Origin: JAJDIA01 sp031555145
GTDB taxonomy: Bacteria > Bacteroidota > Bacteroidia > Bacteroidales > Tannerellaceae
Length of the DNA: 42,853 nucleotides
NCBI GenBank assembly: GCA_031555145.1
Contig: JAVBUR010000040.1
Location: forward strand, 1 to 42,853
Direction of reading: 5' to 3'
Part shown: piece by piece, positions 8,756 through 17,106 of the stretch
Layout: every line of letters starts with the position of its first letter
Position numbering within the stretch: position 1 is the first letter of the stretch
Translations under genes and position numbers: made by a program
The notes under the pieces: model-generated
The model's input: only the letters and a program-made list of their open reading frames with translations
The model's database searches: none
What the model was told of the DNA's origin: nothing

Positions 8756-10117
8756 ATGATATTGATTTGTGACGACGATGTAACCGTTCGTACCACCCTC
8801 ACACTGGTACTCAAACGGGCAGGATATGAAGTAGCAACGGCTGCCACGCGGCAGGAGGCAATCGACTTTGTACGCCATACCGAGCCGCAACTCATCCTGA
8901 TGGATATGAACTACAGCCAGACGACCACGGGTGAAGAAGGATTGGAACTACTGGCGCAGGCCAAGGTGTTCCGTCCCGATGTGCCGGTGATCCTGATCAC
9001 GGCCTGGGGGTCGATCGGGTTGGCAGTACAGGGCATACGCGCCGGGGCATTCGACTTCGTCACCAAGCCCTGGAACAACGTGGCGCTACTGAACAGTATC
9101 CAGACGGCTATCCAATTGAACGAAGAAAGCCGGAAAGAGATTCCGGACAGCCTTACCTCCCCGGGTAAATCGTTGCGTAACGATAAGATCATCGGTCGTT
9201 CCCCACTCCTACAACAGGTAATGAACACAGTTGCCCGTATTGCCCATACCAGCGCACCTGTTCTGATCACCGGCGAAAGCGGTACAGGTAAAGAACTCAT
9301 CGCTGAAGCCATCCATGAAGGCAGCAACCGTAACAAAGGAACTTTTGTTAAAGTTAACCTGGGAGGTATCTCCCAGTCGTTATTCGAAAGCGAGATGTTC
9401 GGACACAAACAGGGAGCCTTCACCGATGCCCGGCACGACCGGGTGGGACGGTTTGAACTGGCGAACAAGGGTAGCATCTTCCTCGACGAGATCGGCGAAC
9501 TCGACCTCGTATGCCAGGTTAAGCTGTTGCGTGTATTACAGGATCAGACCTTCGAACCGCTTGGCGACAGTAAACCCCGGCAAGTGGATACCCGCATCAT
9601 CAGCGCCACCAATCGTAACCTGACCGAGATGGTCGCACAGGGATCATTCCGCGAAGACCTGTTCTACCGCATCAACCTGATTACCATCCGGATGCCTTCG
9701 CTGCGTGAACGGTTGGAAGATATTCCACTGCTGGCAGATCATTTTGCCCGGAAACAGACCAAACTGAATGGATTACCGCCTGTCGAAATAGCGCCGGACG
9801 CTATTCGATACCTGCAACAACTGCCTTTCCCGGGTAATATCCGCGAACTGAAGAACCTGGTAGACCGCACTCTACTGGTATCCGGCCACCAACGGATCAC
9901 AGAGGCCGACTTTCGCGAACAATACGTAGAGATACCCTCCGGGCACGAACCGGAAGCCAGTTCCGTGCAGTCGCTCGAACGAATTGAGAAGAACATGATC
10001 CTCCGGGCAATCAAACTCTATGGATCGAACCACTCTAAGATCGCTACCGCCCTGGGTGTGAGCAGGCAAACGCTCTACCGGCGCCTCGAGAAATACGATA
10101 TCAAACTCCCTGAATAA
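8756..10117 (+). CDS. Sigma-54-dependent response regulator (NtrC family)
   Basis: This 453-residue cytoplasmic activator has three domains. The receiver (1-115) has acidic residues D6-D8, phospho-acceptor D50, T82 and K104. The AAA+ domain (about 143-375) has Walker A GESGTGKE (173-180), the sigma-54 contact loop GAFTDA (220-225) and Walker B FLDE (D244, E245). The C-terminal Fis-type helix-turn-helix includes SKIATALGVSRQTLYRRLEK. The loop carries Asp instead of Gly at its fifth position (GAFTGA is canonical), a variant I believe is common in Bacteroidota. Phosphorylated by the kinase one base downstream, it should activate sigma-54 promoters. The one at 250-265 is the obvious target, giving feedback if transcription runs through from the ABC operon. 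Confidence 0.93.
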   Translation: MILICDDDVTVRTTLTLVLKRAGYEVATAATRQEAIDFVRHTEPQLILMDMNYSQTTTGEEGLELLAQAKVFRPDVPVILITAWGSIGLAVQGIRAGAFDFVTKPWNNVALLNSIQTAIQLNEESRKEIPDSLTSPGKSLRNDKIIGRSPLLQQVMNTVARIAHTSAPVLITGESGTGKELIAEAIHEGSNRNKGTFVKVNLGGISQSLFESEMFGHKQGAFTDARHDRVGRFELANKGSIFLDEIGELDLVCQVKLLRVLQDQTFEPLGDSKPRQVDTRIISATNRNLTEMVAQGSFREDLFYRINLITIRMPSLRERLEDIPLLADHFARKQTKLNGLPPVEIAPDAIRYLQQLPFPGNIRELKNLVDRTLLVSGHQRITEADFREQYVEIPSGHEPEASSVQSLERIEKNMILRAIKLYGSNHSKIATALGVSRQTLYRRLEKYDIKLPE

Positions 10118-10118
10118 G

Positions 10119-11420
10119 ATGCGACGGAAGTGGTTATTCTGGATCATCGCCTGTATCCTGTCGGGATCACTGATCGGTATCGGTTGGGTATTTTTCCGCG
10201 AAGACATCACATCGTTATGGGTAATCGAAGGGATTGCGATGATCGCGATCCTGTTGGCAGTCCTGCTCTACCAGAAGTTGATCAAACCCTACAACCTGAT
10301 ACTAAGCGGTATGCAACTGCTGAATGAACAGGACTTCTCCACCAGCCTTCGTCCTGTTAAAAACAAGGATGCCGACCAGTTGATCAGTGTATTCAACCGG
10401 ATGATCACCCACCTCAGGCACGAACGGCTATTGGTTCGCGAGAAGAACCAGTTTCTCGACCTGCTGATCAATGCTTCGCCACAAGGTATCATCATTCTCA
10501 ATTTCGACCGCCGCATCACCGAAGCGAATGCTTCCGGACTCAAATTGCTGGGAGTTGACAGCCTGACCGATATACAAGGACTGCGCTTCGACGAACTGAC
10601 CTTCGAACTGGCACCTTCCCTCGCCGCACTGAAACCAGGCGAAGACGTCATCATCCGCGGTGCAGGAGGCTATGCCTACCGCTGTGTCTATTCGTCGTTT
10701 GTGGATAACGGTTTCGACCATCCCTTTATCCTGATTGAGGAACTCAGTCATGAGTTGATTAAGATCGAAAAGGCGTCCTACGACCGGATTATCCGCATGA
10801 TGTCGCACGAAGTGAATAATTCCGTCGGGGCTATCGGAGCTACATTGAATGTCGTTTCCGATATCTTCCGGCATGATGAGGCACAACGCTGGGATGACGT
10901 CCTGCCGGCCGTCGAAGCCTCTTATGAACGTTGTGGCCGGTTGGCACACTTTATCGGCAATCTGGCCGAAGTTGTCAAGATACCCGAACCGTCCCTGTCG
11001 GATATTTCCCTCAACGAGCAGGTTCGGTCGGTATACGCCCTCACCAGCAGCGAATGCCGACAACGCGACATCACACTAACACTATCACTGGCCGAGCCCG
11101 ACACCCTGATCCGGGTAGACGGTATTCAGTTCGAACAGGTGCTGGTAAATATTATCAAGAATGCCTATGAAGCCATCGGCACCCACGGTGAGATACGGAT
11201 TGCCACCACAGCCTCTCCCCTCTCCATCCGGATAGAGAACAACGGCCCTGCTATCGACGAGGCTGTCCGCCAGAAACTCTTCACCCCCTTCTTCACGACA
11301 AAGACTACCGGACACGGTATCGGACTGATGTTTGTTCGCGACGTCCTCATCAACCACCACTGCAAATTCAATCTCAGCAGTCAGGACGGATGGACACGGT
11401 TTGAAATCCTTTTTACCTGA
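10119..11420 (+). CDS. Sensor histidine kinase (NtrB-like)
   Basis: This 433-residue membrane kinase is the partner of the preceding regulator; only one base separates stop and start. Two helices (about 7-25 and 33-51) enclose a very short outside loop, so it likely senses a change in the membrane or an intracellular cue rather than a bound periplasmic ligand. A HAMP-like linker (about 52-105) and a PAS-like domain (about 108-205) follow. The phospho-acceptor is H230 in RMMSHEVNNSVG. The catalytic domain shows the N-box NIIKNAYEAIG, an NNGP G1-type box and GHGIGLMFVRD. HEVNN in place of HELRN places it near the NtrB/sigma-54-linked kinases. A membrane-stress or drug signal matching the ABC operon is an inference. 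Confidence 0.92.
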   Translation: MRRKWLFWIIACILSGSLIGIGWVFFREDITSLWVIEGIAMIAILLAVLLYQKLIKPYNLILSGMQLLNEQDFSTSLRPVKNKDADQLISVFNRMITHLRHERLLVREKNQFLDLLINASPQGIIILNFDRRITEANASGLKLLGVDSLTDIQGLRFDELTFELAPSLAALKPGEDVIIRGAGGYAYRCVYSSFVDNGFDHPFILIEELSHELIKIEKASYDRIIRMMSHEVNNSVGAIGATLNVVSDIFRHDEAQRWDDVLPAVEASYERCGRLAHFIGNLAEVVKIPEPSLSDISLNEQVRSVYALTSSECRQRDITLTLSLAEPDTLIRVDGIQFEQVLVNIIKNAYEAIGTHGEIRIATTASPLSIRIENNGPAIDEAVRQKLFTPFFTTKTTGHGIGLMFVRDVLINHHCKFNLSSQDGWTRFEILFT

Positions 11421-11431
11421 TCACAAAAAGA

Positions 11432-11455
11432 AAGCCGGACATCAACATCCGGCTT
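11432..11455. terminator. Intrinsic terminator between convergent genes
   Basis: AAGCCGGA (11432-11439) pairs perfectly with TCCGGCTT (11448-11455) around an 8-base loop. On the minus strand the stem is followed by TTTCTTTTTG, so it best serves the lipoprotein gene at 11487-11837. It may also stop transcripts of the histidine kinase from the other side, where the T-tract is weak. Confidence 0.75.
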
Positions 11456-11486
11456 CTCCTGTTAAACTAAAATGTACTTGCCAAAC

Positions 11487-11837
11487 TTATTTTACGCCTT
11501 TTTCTTTAACGGTCACTGACAATGTTACTGACTTACCATCCTTATCCTTTACAGTAACTGTAGCTGTTCCTTTCTTGACACCTTTTACGGTAAAGTCTTT
11601 CTTTGTATCCGCAACAGTAGCGATGTCTTTGCTGGACGATTCTACTTTATAAGGAGGAATACCACCTTTAATGTTGACCGTCTTTGATGTAGCACCTTCT
11701 GCCACTTCGATCTTGGTTTCGCTCAACGACAGTTTTACCGGTTTCGGATCATCTTTATCGCAACTTACCAGAAAAGCAGTTGCCAATACAGCCACACAGA
11801 AAACAGTTTTGATACCGGATAAATGGAAATTTTTCAT
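11487..11837 (-). CDS. Small Ig-like lipoprotein
   Basis: This 116-residue exported protein has a basic start, a hydrophobic stretch and the lipobox FLVSC with Cys at 26, followed by DKDD. Acidic residues right after the Cys are typical of Bacteroidota lipoproteins. The remainder (about residues 34-113) is one beta-rich domain with alternating Thr/Val/Lys and a GTATVTVKDKDGKS repeat-like strand, resembling bacterial Ig-like (Big_2/BACON-like) folds. The frame is open from 11876, but ATG 11837 places the signal sequence correctly. It stands alone and points towards the kinase gene, with a terminator behind it. A binding or scaffold role at the cell surface is likely; ligand unknown. Confidence 0.75.
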   Translation of the reverse strand: MKNFHLSGIKTVFCVAVLATAFLVSCDKDDPKPVKLSLSETKIEVAEGATSKTVNIKGGIPPYKVESSSKDIATVADTKKDFTVKGVKKGTATVTVKDKDGKSVTLSVTVKEKGVK

Positions 11838-11882
11838 GTTGAAATAATTAAATGTTAATAAATAAGATATTGTCAATTAAGT

Positions 11883-11909
11883 AAGGCGTTCGGCATGAAG
11901 GATCGCCTT
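11883..11909 (-). terminator. Possible terminator behind the anti-sigma gene
   Basis: AAGGCG (11883-11888) and CGCCTT (11904-11909) form a 6-bp stem with a 15-base loop, 79 bases past the stop of the minus-strand gene at 11988. The T-tract is poor, so this is a weak call. Confidence 0.3.
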
Positions 11910-11987
11910 TCATATATATTGATGCCAACCCGATGCTAAAGACTGCATGCCCGATGAAAAAAATAATCATTTATATTCGGGAATCTC

Positions 11988-13169
11988 TCAAAAGACATAC
12001 CGGATCCCGGAACCAATCCCTGGGAGCAAGGGCTTTTCCGTACGAATGCTGAGCGGTTGACTATTATTGAAATAATACGACAATTTGGGTTCCAGATAGA
12101 TTTCCCAATCTTTCGACAAACGATAGGATATCCCTGCCGACAGTTGTAACGACCATTGCCAGCCATCCATCCGGGCCTTCCGTTCGACCACCTTGTCAGA
12201 CGCATATAATCGCTGTGTCAATTCAGCCTGCAAACCTTTTTCAGCCATTATTCCGCCCGAAGTATACAACCGCCAACTCGGATGACTCTGCCACAGGTTG
12301 GCGGTGAATGACAAGGGAATGCCTATATAATGTAGTTTCAAATCGGCTTTATACATATAATTCACATCCCTGTAGGACGTTGAAAGATAGCTATACATCA
12401 CGCCTGTCTCCACACCGAATGTCTGGTTTAACTCTTTATGTACCAATACCCCGACTGAAAACGGCGGAGCAAACCCCAGGTCAGTGATTGCTGTTGGATC
12501 AGGCAAGAACTCGGGTCCCTGGCTCAGCAATGGTGAGTCATTATCAGTCTTACTGCCCGACATGGAGACAGTCGCCGCCAGCGTCCATGCCCGTGATGAC
12601 TTTGCCCGGTTCGGTTTATCTTGTTTTGTGTATGGACGGTATCCGGAAGGACGTTTACCGGAAGGAGTAGGCGGACCAACGGATTGATCCGCCCGGGGAA
12701 CTGCCAGTGTAGTCGCCTCGGCAGTTTCTCCCTCCCTTTCTTCCGGTACAGCAGATGTGTCAGGGGGAACATCTGCTGCTTCCCGTTCAGCAATTACAGC
12801 CGGAGCAACGTATCGTTCTTCCGACAGTAACGGAACGGAAGTTTCACTTCCGGAAGTACTTCCGATAACCTGTTCTTGTTTTTTAATATCCTGCCTGGCA
12901 ACTGTTCCTACGGGAAGAAGTTGATCATCCTCCGTTATCCTCGCCAGAGAAAATACCAGCAGAAAGAGTGCCGCGACCATAGCAGCTGATCCGACCACAC
13001 GCAGAAATAGTTTCGCTGTTCTCCTTCGGTTCAAGCTTCGGTCTATGCGTTTCCAACAATCCTCATCCACTTCAAACGAGTAGTTCTCGATCGTTTGCTG
13101 TATGTATTGATTGAATAGTTCCTGTTTTGCAGGAAAGTTGTTATTGTGCGTGTGCATACATTTGTTCAT
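11988..13169 (-). CDS. Putative anti-sigma protein with C-terminal beta-barrel-like domain
   Basis: This 393-residue protein has three parts. Residues 1-52 are a soluble, charged segment including EVDEDCWKRIDRSLNRR. Residues 53-76 form one membrane helix. A Pro/Glu/Ser-rich linker (about 77-190) leads to a C-terminal domain (about 195-393) of alternating polar and aromatic strands ending in YVF, as outer-membrane barrels of the PorT/OMP_b-brl type do. The gene overlaps the ECF sigma gene by 29 bases (or 17 if ATG 13157 is used), the usual sign of a sigma/anti-sigma couple; the N-terminus would hold the sigma factor. A single inner-membrane helix joined to a barrel-like domain is topologically odd. 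No recognisable zinc-binding (ZAS) motif was seen. The anti-sigma role is inference. Confidence 0.7.
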   Translation of the reverse strand: MNKCMHTHNNNFPAKQELFNQYIQQTIENYSFEVDEDCWKRIDRSLNRRRTAKLFLRVVGSAAMVAALFLLVFSLARITEDDQLLPVGTVARQDIKKQEQVIGSTSGSETSVPLLSEERYVAPAVIAEREAADVPPDTSAVPEEREGETAEATTLAVPRADQSVGPPTPSGKRPSGYRPYTKQDKPNRAKSSRAWTLAATVSMSGSKTDNDSPLLSQGPEFLPDPTAITDLGFAPPFSVGVLVHKELNQTFGVETGVMYSYLSTSYRDVNYMYKADLKLHYIGIPLSFTANLWQSHPSWRLYTSGGIMAEKGLQAELTQRLYASDKVVERKARMDGWQWSLQLSAGISYRLSKDWEIYLEPKLSYYFNNSQPLSIRTEKPLLPGIGSGIRYVF

Positions 13170-13731
13170 TTACTGATGTTATCATTTTCTGGAGTATCTT
13201 CCGCGCCCGGGTCAATTGGGACTGTGAAGTACTTTCCTTGATATTCAACATAGCGGCAATCTCGCTATGCGAGTAACCTTCCACCACGTAGAGATTGAAA
13301 ACCGTACCATACCCCGCCGGCAGGCGGGCAATACAGTCATACAGTTCATCAGCCGATATCTTACTCAGCACCGAAGGATTCATATCGTCTTCCATCAGGG
13401 CACAATCTTCTACCGGTACATTCAGTTTAAAGACATTATTCTGGCGTAAATACTCAAGGGAGGTGGTTACAAAGATGCGTCTCACCCATCCGGCAAAAGA
13501 TCCCTCACCCTTATAGGATCCAATATGGGTAAAGAGTTTAACAAACCCCTCCTGTAAGAGGTCTTGTGCCGTGTCCGGATCATTATTCACATACCTGCGA
13601 CAGACCCCCAACATAACAGGAGCATATGTTGTATACAATAATCGTTGAGATTTGGCGTCACCTCGTAAGCATCCGTTAATCAAAGACTGTTCGTCCGTGA
13701 TTGAAGGCGTTTTCATCACATTCATAGTCAT
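13141..13731 (-). CDS. RNA polymerase ECF sigma factor
   Basis: This sigma-70 family ECF factor is 196 residues from the chosen start. Region 2 includes YVNNDPDTAQDLLQEGFVKL and the aromatic -10 contact segment GSFAGWVRRI. Region 4 includes YVVEGYSHSEIAAMLNIKES followed by the recognition helix. The frame is open to 13773, but ATGs at 13731, 13725 and 13716 give the usual ECF length and precede the conserved block SITDEQSLINGCLRGD; 13731 is a choice, not a certainty. It is translated immediately before the putative anti-sigma gene. The regulon is unknown; autoregulation is likely by analogy. Confidence 0.88.
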   Translation of the reverse strand: MTMNVMKTPSITDEQSLINGCLRGDAKSQRLLYTTYAPVMLGVCRRYVNNDPDTAQDLLQEGFVKLFTHIGSYKGEGSFAGWVRRIFVTTSLEYLRQNNVFKLNVPVEDCALMEDDMNPSVLSKISADELYDCIARLPAGYGTVFNLYVVEGYSHSEIAAMLNIKESTSQSQLTRARKILQKMITSVNEQMYAHAQ

Positions 13732-13818
13732 CCGGATGCGTTTGATACCGACATCCGATTTTATGATGCACAAAACGGACGAAACACTGCACGCCCATTC
13801 ATTAAATTTCAGAAAAAA

Positions 13819-14991
13819 TTATTCGTCGAGTTTATTCCGGTCGTACGACGGTCGAGTGAGGAATATATAGACAACAAGGGAGAGCAGGCAACAAACGGCG
13901 CCAACCAGATAGGCGGCAGCCAAACTGAACCAGGAAGAGATAAAGCCGGTAGCCAAGGTGCCGATACCCACACCCAGGTCGAAAGACGTCAGATAGGTGG
14001 AAGTAGCTGTTCCCCGCAGGTGATGGGGAGCCACATTGACAAATAAACACTGGAAAGCCGGTACACAAACACCGAAGCTTAACCCGATAGCCAATGCGCA
14101 AACAAAAAACGCAGCCTGCACATGCCACAAGGCAAAGACAGCGAATGAGATGGCCAGGCTGATAATGGCGCTAATCGCCACATGGTGAATCTTTCCCCGA
14201 TCCACCAATCGTCCCGATACCAAACGGGCCACACCTACTCCACCAGCAAAAAAAATAAAGAAGTAGCCCGGATCAGGCACATTGATTTCCCGTCCGTAAA
14301 GCACGACAAACGAGATGATCATCCCATAAGGTATTGCCACCAGCATATAGGAAAGGGCGGCGGGCAACGCCTTGACAAGGATAAAACGGTCGAGCGAGAA
14401 CGACGGCCGTTCCACTTTTTCGCGTTTCGGATACTGAATCATAGAGACAGAGAACACCCCCGCAACCGCCAATGCCAGACTCACACCCACCAACGGATGA
14501 AAACCATGGGCACCATAAAAAGCAACAGCAAACAACGGGGCAAGCGACATCGACAGATTGACCGTCAGTCCATAAAACCCCATTCCCTCACCTCTTCGTT
14601 GCGATGGGATCACGTCGATGGCAATCGTATTACCCGCCACGGAAGTCAATCCCATAAAACCACCCTGAATAAAGCGGACAGCCATCACCGTCAGCACACT
14701 GGCAGCAAAGAAATACCCACCAAACATCCCGGCAAACAGGATAAATGACAACAAATAGAGTGGCTTACGCGAAAACACATCCACGATATAGCCGGAAAAC
14801 GGACGGACACACAGCAACCCGATCGTATAACTCGACAAGGCGATTCCCACCTCCGACGTGTCGATCCCTAATTCCTCCACCAGATATACCGGCATAGTAG
14901 GCATCAACATATAGAAGGAAATATTCATCAGGAAGTATGAGATACAACACTGGATGAAGTTCTTGTTCCAAAGTACAGGCTTATCCGCCAT
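13819..14991 (-). CDS. MFS transporter
   Basis: This 390-residue inner-membrane protein has about twelve hydrophobic segments, the length of the YhhS/AraJ-like group of the major facilitator superfamily. The loop between helices 2 and 3 (GYIVDVFSRKPLY) matches the MFS A-motif G-x-x-x-D-x-x-x-R-[RK]. The second half has a related copy, SGRLVDRGKIHH. It most likely exports small molecules with proton antiport; substrate unknown. It lies 88 bases upstream of the ECF sigma start and 57 bases downstream of the ABC-F gene on the same strand. The genes could share a transcript, but no functional link is evident. Confidence 0.88.
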   Translation of the reverse strand: MADKPVLWNKNFIQCCISYFLMNISFYMLMPTMPVYLVEELGIDTSEVGIALSSYTIGLLCVRPFSGYIVDVFSRKPLYLLSFILFAGMFGGYFFAASVLTVMAVRFIQGGFMGLTSVAGNTIAIDVIPSQRRGEGMGFYGLTVNLSMSLAPLFAVAFYGAHGFHPLVGVSLALAVAGVFSVSMIQYPKREKVERPSFSLDRFILVKALPAALSYMLVAIPYGMIISFVVLYGREINVPDPGYFFIFFAGGVGVARLVSGRLVDRGKIHHVAISAIISLAISFAVFALWHVQAAFFVCALAIGLSFGVCVPAFQCLFVNVAPHHLRGTATSTYLTSFDLGVGIGTLATGFISSWFSLAAAYLVGAVCCLLSLVVYIFLTRPSYDRNKLDE

Positions 14992-15048
14992 CTGAATTCC
15001 TATCGACTAATACCTAATTAAGAACTACTAACTACCCTCTATACAACC

Positions 15049-16932
15049 TTACGCTAACTCGCTCAGTTCAAGCCAGCGCATGGTTTTTTCGTCAATTTCA
15101 TCCATTACCTGTGCGATACGAGCTGACTTGACCATCAGTTCATCGTTCGATAGGGTGCCGCTGCTCATAGCCACTTCCAACGCCACCTTCTCTTCTTCGA
15201 GACGAGGAATATCGGCTTCCAGCGCTTCAAACTCACGCTGTTCCTTGAAAGAAAGTTTCTTCTTCGGTTCGGACGACGAACGTTGGGGTTTCTCTGCCGC
15301 TACGGGCTGTTTGGTCTGACGGGCGGCTTCGGCTTCCTTCTCCTGTAAGAGCTGTACCTCCTGCCATTCGCGGTAGAGGGTGTAGTTACCGGGGAAGTCT
15401 TTAATATCGGCATCTCCACGGAAGACCAGTACATGATCGACTACCTTATCCATAAAGTAACGGTCGTGCGAGACTACGATCACGCAGCCTTTAAACTGTT
15501 GCAGGTATTCTTCGAGTACGTTGAGAGTAACGATATCGAGGTCGTTTGTCGGTTCATCCAGTACCAGGAAGTTGGGACTACCCATCAAGACGGTACAAAG
15601 ATAGAGACGACGTTTCTCTCCCCCGCTCAGCTTATAGACATAGCTATGCTGCTTCTCGGGCGTGAAGAGGAAATAGTTGAGGAACTGCGAGACACCCATC
15701 TTCCGACCATCACCGAGATCGACAAATTCGGCAATATCCTGCACGACGTCGATCACCTTCATCTGTTCGTCAAACTGCAGGCCATCCTGGCTGTAATAGC
15801 CGAAGCGAACGGTCTCACCAATATCAAAATGCCCGCTGTCGGGTACCACTTCGCCCATCAGCATCTTGATAAAAGTAGACTTACCGGTACCGTTGTTGCC
15901 CACAATGCCCAGTTTCTCGTAGCGGGCAAAGGTATAATTGAAATCTTCCGTGATGTGGACCGTATCGAACCGTTTGGAGACGTGTACGGCATCAAATATT
16001 TTGGAGCCGATATAGGCGGCTTTCACATCGAGGTTTACCCGGGCGTTGTCGCGCCGTTGCTTGGCTTGCTTCTCCAGTTCATAGAAAGCGTCGATGCGGT
16101 ATTTGGCTTTTGTGCCCCGTGCCTGCGGTTGGCGGCGCATCCAGTCGAGTTCCTTGCGGTAGAGGTTATTGGCACGTTCCACATCCGAATGGAAAGCATC
16201 GATACGCTCCTGGCGTTTTTCGAGGTAATAGCTGTAGTTGCCTTTGTATGGATACAACATGCCGTGATCGATCTCGATGATCTCGTTGCATACGCGGTCG
16301 AGGAAGTAGCGGTCGTGTGTCACCATCAACAGGCTGATATTGGCACGACTGAGGTAACCTTCCAGCCACTCGGTCATATCAAGGTCGAGGTGATTGGTCG
16401 GCTCATCGAGCAGAATCAGTTCAGGTTCGTTGATCAGGACGTTCGCCAGGGCGACACGTTTCAACTGGCCTCCCGACAGGGTTTCCACCTTCTGATCGAA
16501 ATGCACGATCTTGAGTTGGCCGAGGATCTGCTTAGCACGCTGCTCATAGTCCCAGGCCTTGTGATGATCCATCCGGGTGAGGATATCTTCCATATGGGAG
16601 GTATCTCCACCGGACATAGCAGCTTCATACTCGGCAATCAGTTGCACGGTTTCATTGGCTGCATAGAAGCAGGCTTGCAATACGGTCAGTCCGGCGGGAT
16701 AGGCGGGCGACTGTTCGAGGTAGCCTACACGAAGGTCATTGCGGAAGACGACCGACCCGCTATCATAATCTTCCTTACCGGAAATGATATTCATCAGGGT
16801 TGTCTTACCCGTCCCGTTCTTGGCGATCAGGCCGATCTTCTGCCCCTGCACCACTCCAAAGGTCATATCTTCGAAGAGAACTGTTTCACCAAAACTCTTT
16901 GTCAATTTATCGATTTGCAGGTAGCTGACCAT
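15049..16932 (-). CDS. ABC-F family ATPase (Uup-like)
   Basis: This 627-residue cytoplasmic protein carries two ABC ATPase domains in one chain and no membrane segment. Domain 1 has AKNGTGKT (37-44), LSGGQLKRVALAN and LLDEPTNHLDLD. Domain 2 has GNNGTGKST, LSGGEKRRLYLCT and VLDEPTNDLD. The inter-domain linker is helical and Arg-rich, as in translation-acting ABC-F proteins. A C-terminal charged coiled coil (about 550-627) is the hallmark of Uup, which binds ribosomes or branched DNA. The first Walker A begins with Ala where Gly is canonical. A translation or ribosome role is likelier than transport. Antibiotic-resistance ABC-F proteins are an alternative, but the C-terminal coil favours Uup. 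Confidence 0.9.
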   Translation of the reverse strand: MVSYLQIDKLTKSFGETVLFEDMTFGVVQGQKIGLIAKNGTGKTTLMNIISGKEDYDSGSVVFRNDLRVGYLEQSPAYPAGLTVLQACFYAANETVQLIAEYEAAMSGGDTSHMEDILTRMDHHKAWDYEQRAKQILGQLKIVHFDQKVETLSGGQLKRVALANVLINEPELILLDEPTNHLDLDMTEWLEGYLSRANISLLMVTHDRYFLDRVCNEIIEIDHGMLYPYKGNYSYYLEKRQERIDAFHSDVERANNLYRKELDWMRRQPQARGTKAKYRIDAFYELEKQAKQRRDNARVNLDVKAAYIGSKIFDAVHVSKRFDTVHITEDFNYTFARYEKLGIVGNNGTGKSTFIKMLMGEVVPDSGHFDIGETVRFGYYSQDGLQFDEQMKVIDVVQDIAEFVDLGDGRKMGVSQFLNYFLFTPEKQHSYVYKLSGGEKRRLYLCTVLMGSPNFLVLDEPTNDLDIVTLNVLEEYLQQFKGCVIVVSHDRYFMDKVVDHVLVFRGDADIKDFPGNYTLYREWQEVQLLQEKEAEAARQTKQPVAAEKPQRSSSEPKKKLSFKEQREFEALEADIPRLEEEKVALEVAMSSGTLSNDELMVKSARIAQVMDEIDEKTMRWLELSELA

Positions 16933-16966
16933 ATCTGTTCTTCCTTTCTTTCTTCGTTTCGGAGGG

Positions 16967-16974
16967 CAAAGGTA
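16967..16974 (-). promoter_or_regulatory. Bacteroidota -7 box for the ABC-F gene
   Basis: Read on the minus strand this is TACCTTTG, an exact match to TAnnTTTG. It lies about 35 bases upstream of the ABC-F start codon. No clear TTTG -33 partner was found at 19-21 bases. Confidence 0.55.
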
Positions 16975-17060
16975 GGCAAACGGAGGCGAAGAAGGTAAGA
17001 AACAGACGGGAAGTTTTCAGAAAAACGCTAAACAGTCAAAATAATATGGGTGATTATTCC

Positions 17061-17068
17061 TACCTTTG
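17061..17068 (+). promoter_or_regulatory. Bacteroidota -7 box for the nhaD operon
   Basis: TACCTTTG matches TAnnTTTG exactly and lies 38 bases upstream of the nhaD start. It is divergent from the same octamer on the other strand at 16967-16974. A -33 TTTG was not clear. Confidence 0.55.
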
Positions 17069-17106
17069 CGGCGTTATAAAACTCACTAAATAAAGGAAAA
17101 ACCGTC

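Noticed and set aside
15433..16998. 521-residue plus-strand frame opposite the ABC-F gene
   Set aside because: It is a mirror of the ABC-F codons; the minus-strand protein has all ABC motifs in order, and this frame has none.
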